Shown: positions 26,580-33,446 of the stretch, one piece after another
Layout of the letters: each line of letters opens with the position of its first letter
Position numbering within the stretch: the first letter of the stretch is position 1
Source: Acidobacteriaceae bacterium
GTDB lineage: Bacteria; Acidobacteriota; Terriglobia; Terriglobales; Acidobacteriaceae
Direction of reading: 5' to 3'
Length of the DNA stretch: 37,255 nucleotides
Assembly (NCBI GenBank): GCA_003165795.1
Contig: PMWW01000187.1
Coordinates: forward strand, 1 to 37,255
Notes under the pieces: generated by a model
Seen by the model: the letters and a program-made list of their open reading frames with translations, nothing else
Databases searched by the model: none
Told to the model about the DNA's origin: nothing
Translations under genes and position numbers: made by a program

Positions 26580-28259
26580 GTGCGAAATCCAGCCAATCTC
26601 ATGTTGTCCGCTCTGCTGTTCATCGGTTCGGTAACGCCTTATGGCGTAGCGGCAACCGCTCCCGCTTCCGCCGCCGCATCGAGTACCGCCCCAGCAAGTT
26701 CAGCGCAATCCCCTCCGATTAATCCAGGCCTCAGCATCCCTTATCCTACCGACGTCCTCACTTATCACTACAACCCTTACCGGTTGGGCACCAACTCCCA
26801 GGAAACAACTCTGACCGTCAGCAACGTCAACTCTGCTACGTTCGGAAAGGTTGCTTTCTATACTGTGGACGGTAAAGTGGACGCGCAGCCCCTCTATGTG
26901 AACAAGCAATTCATTGGCGGCAGCCTGAATAACATACTGTACGTCGTTACCGAAAACGATAGCATTTACGCCTTCGATGCCAGTAGCGGCCGGCAGTATT
27001 GGAAGGTGTCGGCGCTAGGTCAGGGCGAGACCACCAGCGACGATCACAACTGCACCAACATCTCACCCCAGATCGGGATCACCGACACCCCGGTGATCGA
27101 CAAGGCGGGCGGTCCGAACGGCGCCATCTACTTCGTGGCCATGACCAAAGACTCCTCGGGCAACTACCATCAGCGTCTGCATGCCCTTGACCTGACTACC
27201 GGTGCGGAGCTGTTCGGCGGTCCGACAGAGATTCAGGCCACCTATCCCGGCACCGGTGACGGCAGCCAAAATGGCCAGGTTATCTTTGCTCCCGGACAAT
27301 TCGCCGAGCGTGCCGGACTATTGGAATACGGCATCACCATCTACATTGCGTTCGCCTCGCACTGCGACGTCCGTCCCTACACCGGCTGGCTGATGGCATA
27401 CAACGCGCGTACCCTGGCGCAAAGCTCGGTTCTGGACGTGACTCCCAATGGCAACGAGGGCTCAATCTGGATGAGCGGCAGTGGGCTGGCGTCCGATTCC
27501 TTTGGCAATATCTACTTCCTCGATGCCAACGGCATCTTCGACACTACCTTGAACTCACAAGGTTTTCCCATCAACGGCGATTATGGCAATGCGTTCATGA
27601 AAGTCTCAAGTTCGTCGGGTCAGCTGGCCGTCGTCGACTACTTCAATATGTACAACACGGTGCAGGAGTCCGATAACGACGAAGATCTGGGTGCGGGCGG
27701 GGCGATGGTGTTGCCCGATCTCTACGACAACAACGGACAGCTTCATCACCTCGCCGTGGGGGCGGGCAAAGATACCAATCTCTACATCGTCGACCGCGAC
27801 AACATGGGGAAGTTTAATCCTAACAATGACAATGCTATCTACCAGGAGATCGATGGCATTTTCCCCTACGGCATCTTTTCCAGTCCAGCGTACTTCAACA
27901 ACAGCGTCTATTACGGCGACGTAGGCGACAATCTGAAAGCATTCGCCATCTCCAACGCTAAGCTCCCGACAACGCCCACCTCGCAGACCATAAACACGTT
28001 CACCTACCCTGGGGCGACGCCCACTATCTCGGCGAGTGGCACTTCCAACGGAATCGTGTGGGCGATCAACAACAGTAATCCGGCGGTGTTGTATGCCTTT
28101 GATGCCACCAATCTTTCGCGTGAATTGTACGATAGCAATCAGGCGGGATCGCGCGACCAGTTTGGCCCGGGCAACAAGTTCATCACCCCCGTGGTCGCCA
28201 ATGGCAAGGTGTTCGTGGGGACGCAAACCGGGGTCGCGGTGTTTGGTCTGTTGCCGTAG
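26580..28259 (+). CDS. Secreted PQQ-like beta-propeller protein without lectin domains
   Basis: The 559-residue product starts at GTG 26580, preceded by a GGGGG-containing site. Residues 1-25 form a signal peptide, followed by an Ala/Ser/Pro-rich linker to about residue 50. The rest matches the propeller of the 1136-5020 protein: NVNSATFGKVAFYTVDGKVDAQPLYV, NNILYVVTENDSIYAFDA, ISPQIGITDTPVID, LHALDLTTGAELFGGP, IQATYPGTGDG, NGNEGSIWMSGSGLASD, YIVDRDNMGKFNPNND, and TISASGTSNGIVWAI. It ends at the last blade (KVFVGTQTGVAVFGLLP), just where the longer relative adds HEX-C and lectin domains. No dehydrogenase active site was recognised. Likely an extracellular or periplasmic binding or structural protein. 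It is convergent with the GT39-like gene, 59 bases away. Confidence 0.82.
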   Translation: MRNPANLMLSALLFIGSVTPYGVAATAPASAAASSTAPASSAQSPPINPGLSIPYPTDVLTYHYNPYRLGTNSQETTLTVSNVNSATFGKVAFYTVDGKVDAQPLYVNKQFIGGSLNNILYVVTENDSIYAFDASSGRQYWKVSALGQGETTSDDHNCTNISPQIGITDTPVIDKAGGPNGAIYFVAMTKDSSGNYHQRLHALDLTTGAELFGGPTEIQATYPGTGDGSQNGQVIFAPGQFAERAGLLEYGITIYIAFASHCDVRPYTGWLMAYNARTLAQSSVLDVTPNGNEGSIWMSGSGLASDSFGNIYFLDANGIFDTTLNSQGFPINGDYGNAFMKVSSSSGQLAVVDYFNMYNTVQESDNDEDLGAGGAMVLPDLYDNNGQLHHLAVGAGKDTNLYIVDRDNMGKFNPNNDNAIYQEIDGIFPYGIFSSPAYFNNSVYYGDVGDNLKAFAISNAKLPTTPTSQTINTFTYPGATPTISASGTSNGIVWAINNSNPAVLYAFDATNLSRELYDSNQAGSRDQFGPGNKFITPVVANGKVFVGTQTGVAVFGLLP

Positions 28260-28318
28260 ACTGGAGGGGCGGCTGACTGAGAGCGCCGAGTTTCCATCAC
28301 CCTGACCTAACGTCGCGG

Positions 28319-30307
28319 CTAAGGCTTGGGCTGGCTGTTGCTGTAGATTTGTAATCCGTGCCGGCGCATGAACGCGGTCACATCCGCGGTGTCGTGGGGA
28401 AGAGAGAAACGGTCTTCCCGCATAAGCTTCAACGCGATATTACAGTGCTGCTCAGCCATGCCGGCCTCCCCAAGGGTGGCATAGCTGTAACACAGCACAG
28501 CATTCGCTAACCCATTGTTTGGGTCGAACGAGAGAACGTCAGAGGCTTGCGCGATGGCAAATTGCGGGTCGTGCGGCCCCACCGAAGTAGCCAATTTCAA
28601 ACGTTCCGCCGCCACCATGGGGGTCAGGTCGAAGTTCCCATCATAGACAAAGAGTGCGCTACCGCCGAGCTTTGCCTTGGGCTGCACATCCTTGAACAGG
28701 CTTGCCGATCTCTTCCAGAAAGGACTCATGACGCCGTCCACCAGAATGCTGCTGACGATCAGCGTGCCGTCAAAATGCAGGGGCGGAATCTTGCTATAGA
28801 TATCATCGCAAGGGATGCCGTAATCGCTCGCGGTTTCATTGTAGGGCTGGATCAGCCAGCAATGCGTAGGACGGTTGGCGGCGACGTAGTGCCGCGCCAT
28901 CTTAAGGGCCTGGCCCAGGTCAGCATTGGAGTCGGACAGGTATTTGTAAGTGTTCTGCGGGCCTCCCCACAGCTCGTTGCTGTAGCTCAAGTAATTGGGG
29001 AAGGCGCGCAAAGAGGAAACGGCATGAAAGAGGAGCAGCGCCAGCAGGGCAAGCGTCGCCCACCAGCGGTTGCGCGCTACGCTCCATGTGCCTGCAGCCG
29101 CAAAAATCACCAGGAACGGCAAGAGCGGCAGCACATGACGAATGCCGATGTTTATCGTGTAACTCATCGCACTTGCCAGCAAAATGGCTGCGGGAACAAG
29201 CAGGAATGCCGCTTCCCGTTTGCGTTTTTTCCAGAACCCCACGGCGAACGCCGAGACCAACATCAGCAGCAACGTGGGAAGGGTGAACTTGATGGTCGCC
29301 GCCACTGGAAAATAGAACCAGCGCCCCGTGGGGTACATACGGCCTACCAGGAACATGCGTTTGCCTTCGTCAGATTCAACCAGTACATCCTGCAAACCAA
29401 TTAGGTAGGCTTGCGGCAGTATCCGCCAGCGGGCGATGGCCGGGATGACTTTGGTGGCGACAGCGCCGTGGGCGGATTCGAGGCGAGCGGGAGTCCACGG
29501 TCGGGCCTGGTCCGGCCTGGAGTCATACCTGAAGCCGTAAACACCCCAAAGCACGACGAGGGCAATCACCATGACGCTAACCAAAGCGGCCAGGTTCCGC
29601 AACAGTGTCCGCATCCGCTCAGTGCTATCTAAGAGGAGTGCGTCAATCACCACCAGCGAAGGAACAATTACGGCAAGCAAGATTGTCGAGTGCTTCAAGC
29701 ACAACGCCAGACCGGTCGCCAGACCGAGAACGACGAGCCGGGTCCGATCGGGATTCGAGAGATAAACGTACAAAGCGTAAACCGCGAGAACGAAACCTAA
29801 CGCCGCCGGAACATCGGTCATCACCAAGCTGCCGTGGGCGAGCAGGTTGGGCTCGAAAGCGATCAGGGTCCCGGAAATAACCGCGGTGGACACTCCGAAC
29901 GCCCTGCGAGCAAAGAACCAAACCGTCAATAGCAGCAAAATGGCGAGGCCGGATGCAGCCATCCTTGCCGCCATCAGTACCGACTCGGGGTTGGCAAATA
30001 AGAAGTCATGGCCCACTTGGAAATCGACCATCTTGCCGTTGGCCATCCCGCATGGCGACAGGATCGGGTCTTGAATATTCATCGCCAGCAACGGCAAAGC
30101 AGCCACCATTTTCGCCAAAGGCGGTTGTTCGGGATTCCATCCGAAATCGCGGCACTGCAGGTAACGATAGCCGGCGTGGAGGTGATCGGCTTCGTCGGAG
30201 GTGACGGAAAGCTGGTAGACGCTGGTCCACATTTGCGCCAGCATGACGACGACCAGTGCAGCCAGAATAATCCATTGCCAAGAAGTAGTGCGAATGCGAG
30301 CTTCCAT
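28319..30307 (-). CDS. GT39/PMT-like membrane glycosyltransferase with TPR-like tail
   Basis: The product is 662 residues from ATG 30307; an in-frame ATG at 30331 is also possible. TM1 (WIILAALVVVMLAQMWTSVYQL) is followed by the first periplasmic loop with SDEADHLHAGYRYL and a PEQPPLAKM motif, as in the PMT/ArnT superfamily. There the acidic pair is catalytic and the sugar donor is a polyprenyl-phosphate sugar. About 10-12 membrane segments follow to about residue 420, then a soluble domain of about 200 residues. The end (AIAQASDVLSFDPNNGLANAVLCYSYATLGEAGMAEQHCNIAL) looks like TPR-type helices. Likely periplasmic-facing glycosylation of a protein or lipid; the TPR-like tail could dock the acceptor. 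Convergent with the propeller gene, but on a separate transcript from the EPS genes. Confidence 0.8.
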   Translation of the reverse strand: MEARIRTTSWQWIILAALVVVMLAQMWTSVYQLSVTSDEADHLHAGYRYLQCRDFGWNPEQPPLAKMVAALPLLAMNIQDPILSPCGMANGKMVDFQVGHDFLFANPESVLMAARMAASGLAILLLLTVWFFARRAFGVSTAVISGTLIAFEPNLLAHGSLVMTDVPAALGFVLAVYALYVYLSNPDRTRLVVLGLATGLALCLKHSTILLAVIVPSLVVIDALLLDSTERMRTLLRNLAALVSVMVIALVVLWGVYGFRYDSRPDQARPWTPARLESAHGAVATKVIPAIARWRILPQAYLIGLQDVLVESDEGKRMFLVGRMYPTGRWFYFPVAATIKFTLPTLLLMLVSAFAVGFWKKRKREAAFLLVPAAILLASAMSYTINIGIRHVLPLLPFLVIFAAAGTWSVARNRWWATLALLALLLFHAVSSLRAFPNYLSYSNELWGGPQNTYKYLSDSNADLGQALKMARHYVAANRPTHCWLIQPYNETASDYGIPCDDIYSKIPPLHFDGTLIVSSILVDGVMSPFWKRSASLFKDVQPKAKLGGSALFVYDGNFDLTPMVAAERLKLATSVGPHDPQFAIAQASDVLSFDPNNGLANAVLCYSYATLGEAGMAEQHCNIALKLMREDRFSLPHDTADVTAFMRRHGLQIYSNSQPKP

Positions 30308-30686
30308 TGCCCGAGACTGGGTTATGATCATCCGGAGTTTCCGCTTTAGCTCCCAACAGCCTCACACTATATACGCCGAAGGAGATTCCCGCGCGCCGTT
30401 TCTTGCTTTAGCTGTGGGGTTGGCACTCAGTACTGGGTAGGCTACGAGAAGAAACCCAAGTCCCTTGGAGATGGCGCACTCCGCTTCATCGCGTCCGCCC
30501 TCGCGATCAGGGACATCTTGGTCGTGGCGAATGCCGCTAGGAATCACGCCTAGCAGCAGAGTTGCCGCGGGCGCGTGACCGGTCCGTCAGCGGTGAATCG
30601 AAGGGCAACCCCACTCGACCAAAAGAAGCTTGGGCGGGGCACGCAGCCGTCGCAACTCGAAACCTGAAACTCGAACCTTTCTCCCC
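30308..30686. promoter_or_regulatory. Intergenic region between GT39-like gene and ferredoxin-methyltransferase gene
   Basis: About 380 bases between two minus-strand genes hold the GT39 gene promoter and the end of the methyltransferase transcript. GCTAGG (30536-30541) and CCTAGC (30549-30554) form a perfect 6-base inverted repeat with a 7-base centre. AACTCGAA occurs twice at about 30654-30675 in a short direct repeat. No gene is supported. Confidence 0.4.
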
Positions 30687-32036
30687 TTACTTCGTCGCGA
30701 TCATCAGATTGGCCGGTCCGGGCATGCGCACCCGCTTGGACTCTGCAAAGCCCGCCTCCTTCAGCCACGCAGCGTATTCCGGCTCGCTATAGCTGGATCC
30801 CGCGCGTGTGCCCACCAGCATGTTCAACGCGAACAATGCCGCGAAGCGCGGCGCCGTCTTGTCGGCTTCAAGGACGAAGTCTGAGATCACCAAGCGTCCC
30901 TTGGGCGCCAGCGCCGCGTAGGCGCGCTCGATCAACTGCTTATTTTCTTCGGACGAGAACATATGACAGATCGCCGCCAGCAGAACCAGATCGTACTTGC
31001 CGGCCTCTAGGGGCACGCTGAGCATGTCGCCTGCGCGAGTCGAGATGCGATCGGCCAGTCCGGCCTTGCGAACATAGTCGTTCGCCAAGGCCAACACCTC
31101 GGGAGCATCGACAATCTCGGAATGCAGGCCCGGAGCTGCTTTTGCGAAGGCGATAGAATACGCGCCCGAACCTCCGCCCAGATCGAGCATCTGCCGGGCG
31201 CCGGTCACTTCCACCGCCTGGGCGACGGCCCGCGCGCGGCCGCGGGCATTATGGTCCATGGCCGCGATGAACGGTTCCACCGAGCCATTGTCCGGCTTAG
31301 GAGCGACGGTGGTCCCCGCTCGCACGGCGTCGGTCAAGGTTGACCATCGCTTCCACATATTCACCGTGTGCAGTTGCGCACGGCGCGCGCTGTCCGCCGT
31401 TCCTTCCGCGAAGAAGCGCGCCGCGACTGGCGCGTTGGTGTAAACGCCGTCGCGCTTCTCCAGCAGATTAAGGCTGACCAGCGCGTTCAGTAGCATCTCG
31501 GTTGCGCGGACCGCGGCTTGGATCTTGCCGGCAATCTGCTTCGCCGTGCCTCCCTCACCAATGGCGGTGAACACGTCCAGCTCCAGCGCGGTCAGGGTCG
31601 CGCGGCTCGGCATGAAGCCGCGAATCATCTCGTTCACGTCGTCGGGCAATACCCCGGCGGCGTCTTTGCCCTGCAGCATGGCTAGGTACCTGTGATGATG
31701 ATCGACCATCTCGGCCTTCATCGCCTCATAGTCGGTGCGCAGCAGGCGCGCGACCTTCTCGCCGCGCTGGAAGTGCGACGACACGATCTCCCCAACGTCG
31801 TTGGGTGTGAGCTTGGTGTACCAGTCGCCTTCGGGATAAACGACCATCACCGGGCCGCTGTCGCACACTCCAAGACAGCCGCAGCTCGACACCTGCACTT
31901 CCTCGGCGAGGGCCTTCGCGCCGAGTTCGCGATGCAGCGCGTTCAGGACCGTAAATGAACCTGCCGCAGCGCAGCAGGGAACACCTTCACCTTTTTCCTG
32001 AGTACAAACGAATGCGTGATAACGATACGGCTCCAC
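30687..32036 (-). CDS. Thioredoxin-like [2Fe-2S] ferredoxin fused to O-methyltransferase
   Basis: The product is 449 residues from GTG 32036, chosen because GGAGG lies 5 bases upstream; a TTG at 32048 overlaps that site. Residues about 5-90 form a thioredoxin-like ferredoxin: Cys11 and Cys21/22 (FVCTQEKGEGVPCC), then Cys52/54 and Cys58 (VSSCGCLGVCDSGPVMVV). This fits the C-x9-C...C-x3-C pattern that binds a [2Fe-2S] cluster. From about residue 120 comes an O-methyltransferase-family-2 architecture: a winged-helix dimerisation part (MPSRATLTALELDVFTAIGEGGTAKQIA), MLDLGGGSGAYSIAFAKAAPGL, the segment LAAICHMFSSEENKQLI with the expected catalytic-region His, and GRLVISDFVLE. Cytoplasmic. The fusion suggests redox-dependent methyl transfer or regulation. 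Divergent MerR gene next door. Acceptor unknown. Confidence 0.85.
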   Translation of the reverse strand: MEPYRYHAFVCTQEKGEGVPCCAAAGSFTVLNALHRELGAKALAEEVQVSSCGCLGVCDSGPVMVVYPEGDWYTKLTPNDVGEIVSSHFQRGEKVARLLRTDYEAMKAEMVDHHHRYLAMLQGKDAAGVLPDDVNEMIRGFMPSRATLTALELDVFTAIGEGGTAKQIAGKIQAAVRATEMLLNALVSLNLLEKRDGVYTNAPVAARFFAEGTADSARRAQLHTVNMWKRWSTLTDAVRAGTTVAPKPDNGSVEPFIAAMDHNARGRARAVAQAVEVTGARQMLDLGGGSGAYSIAFAKAAPGLHSEIVDAPEVLALANDYVRKAGLADRISTRAGDMLSVPLEAGKYDLVLLAAICHMFSSEENKQLIERAYAALAPKGRLVISDFVLEADKTAPRFAALFALNMLVGTRAGSSYSEPEYAAWLKEAGFAESKRVRMPGPANLMIATK

Positions 32037-32249
32037 GGGAACCTCCAAAATAGTTGTTAGTAGTCAGCTGCCGGTTGTGTATAGATTTGTACCTCTCATC
32101 ATGTCGCGAGCGCGACCCGACGAGAAGTGCGTGGCTCACAGCGAGCCGTGACGGGAGAAATCCCCTTCACCGAGTGAAGCAGGCATTACGGCAAGGTAAA
32201 TTCTCCGGATCTTTATCCGCTGAGGTGCCGATTTGGTCAATAATTCATC

Positions 32250-32288
32250 TTGACACTCCGCCGCGCTGCACTATGATGTTTGAAACAT
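32250..32288 (+). promoter_or_regulatory. Sigma-70 promoter of the MerR gene with overlapping palindrome
   Basis: TTGACA (32250-32255), a 16-base spacer and TATGAT (32272-32277) form an excellent promoter reading rightwards, 43 bases from -10 to the MerR ATG. Overlapping the end of the -10 is the perfect palindrome ATGTTT-G-AAACAT (32276-32288). Its position near the start site fits autorepression. It is also in the gap shared with the divergent ferredoxin-methyltransferase gene. Confidence 0.65.
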
Positions 32289-32319
32289 TTAGTGCCGAAA
32301 TTGTTTTGGATGGCAGGCA

Positions 32320-32865
32320 ATGCAGAAAACGTTCACATCGAAGGAAGTGGTGGCGCTGACCAGGATCAGTCCGCGCCAGCTGCAGTGGTGGGACGAGCAG
32401 GGCATCGTGGTACCGGAACGCGACGGGCACAAGCGCGTTTACTCGCTCGATGACGTGGCCGAAGTTGCGATCGTGTGCGACCTGCGCGCCCGCGGGTTCT
32501 CGCTGCAAAAAATTCGCCGCGTCATCCGCTTCCTGCAGAAGGAGCTGGGGAAACGCCTGGTCGAAACCGTCGCTGCCGCTTCCGAGTTCCATCTGCTGAC
32601 TGATGGCCGCCACATTTTCCTGGAAGATTCCGCCCGCGGCGTGGTCGACCTGCTGAAAAACGCGCGTCAGCCGATGTTAACCGTGTGCCTGAGCGACACG
32701 ATTCAGCGCGTCCTCGATCCCATCGAGCGCGACCGCCGGCGGGCGAAGGGGCACGTTGCCGCATCCGGCGAGCGCAAAGGGAACGCTCGCGTCGAATTGC
32801 GGGCGGCAGGTAAACGTCATGGTTCCGTTCGTCATCCTAATAATCGGCGCAGTAAGGCTTCTTGA
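32320..32865 (+). CDS. MerR-family transcriptional regulator
   Basis: The 181-residue product starts at ATG 32320. The N-terminal 75 residues are a MerR winged helix-turn-helix: FTSKEVVALTRISPRQLQWWDEQGIVVPERDGHKRVYSLDDVAEVAIV, with the RxY-type wing, then CDLRARGFSLQKIRRVIRFL. A dimerising helix follows (QKELGKRLVETV). Residues about 90-150 could be a small effector domain (LLTDGRHIFLEDSARGVVDLL) without the Cys residues of metal-sensing MerR proteins. The C-terminal end is basic (RRRAKGHVAASGERKG). It probably controls the divergent ferredoxin-methyltransferase gene and itself through the 271-base shared region. The next gene follows closely, so the two are likely cotranscribed. Inducer unknown. 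Confidence 0.88.
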   Translation: MQKTFTSKEVVALTRISPRQLQWWDEQGIVVPERDGHKRVYSLDDVAEVAIVCDLRARGFSLQKIRRVIRFLQKELGKRLVETVAAASEFHLLTDGRHIFLEDSARGVVDLLKNARQPMLTVCLSDTIQRVLDPIERDRRRAKGHVAASGERKGNARVELRAAGKRHGSVRHPNNRRSKAS

Positions 32866-32885
32866 ATGGTCCTGAAGGAGGGCAT

Positions 32886-33149
32886 GTGATCGGAGAACTC
32901 AGTATCCTCAGCGAGTGGATCCCCGAACAGATGGAGCCTGGAACCATTTTCGTGCTGGAAAACGCCGGCGAGGTGGGCGAAACCGACGATCCCTACTGGG
33001 CCGTCCTCTCCTGTCCGACTTGCGGGCAGCTCGGCTTGGTCACGCGCAAACAGGTCGGCGGCCTGCTGCCCGTGATCTGCGGCTCCGCGCACTGCTCAGC
33101 TCAATTCTTTATCCGAGACGAGCAAATCATGCCCCGCAAGCCAAACTAA
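32886..33149 (+). CDS. Small zinc-ribbon-like protein next to the MerR gene
   Basis: The product is 87 residues from GTG 32886. AAGGAGG lies 4-5 bases upstream and decides this start over a TTG at 32862, which overlaps the MerR stop. The sequence reads IGELSILSEWIPEQMEPGTIFVLENAGEVGE, then WAVLSCPTCGQLGLVTR and LPVICGSAHCSAQFFIRDEQI. The pairs Cys-x2-Cys and Cys-x4-Cys look like a four-cysteine zinc ribbon. No family is recognised. The close spacing after the MerR gene suggests one transcript. It may be a partner or anti-regulator, but that is only context. It is followed by strong hairpins. Confidence 0.72.
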   Translation: MIGELSILSEWIPEQMEPGTIFVLENAGEVGETDDPYWAVLSCPTCGQLGLVTRKQVGGLLPVICGSAHCSAQFFIRDEQIMPRKPN

Positions 33150-33153
33150 GGCG

Positions 33154-33197
33154 GGCCTCACCGAGGCCTTGAAGGGGCGCACCTTCAGGTGCGCCTT
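33154..33197 (+). terminator. Tandem hairpins ending the MerR transcript
   Basis: GGCCTC-ACC-GAGGCC (33154-33168) is followed by GGCGCACC (33176-33183) pairing with GGTGCGCC (33188-33195) around a TTCA loop, then TTATAAG. They start 5 bases after the stop codon at 33149. The second hairpin is flanked by AAGG and CTT and may also serve the convergent YD-repeat gene at 33447. Confidence 0.6.
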
Positions 33198-33446
33198 ATA
33201 AGTACTTTAATTCGTCATCACGAGCCTGGCTTCAACCCGACGAGGGATCTACTTTTCGACTTCTGCGACCTACTAAGACGGGCATTCGTTCACACCACAA
33301 GTCCATTACTCGCTGGGCCGCCCGCCCGAAAGTAAAAATTCCACCACGTCACCCCCGCAATGGCCGACAAGCTCTTCCAGTTGAAGTGATATTGCAGCAC
33401 TGGCATCTGTCAGCGCGGCGCCCAGGTGCGACAGCGGTGCGGGCCG
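33198..33446. other. Short convergent intergenic region
   Basis: About 250 bases between the hairpins and the end of the YD-repeat gene show no gene and no clear additional terminator. Listed for completeness. Confidence 0.4.

Noticed and set aside
28547-29404. 285-residue plus-strand open frame
   Set aside because: It lies wholly inside the GT39-like gene on the other strand, and its Arg/Gln/His-rich sequence has no recognisable domain. The membrane glycosyltransferase reading is clearly better.
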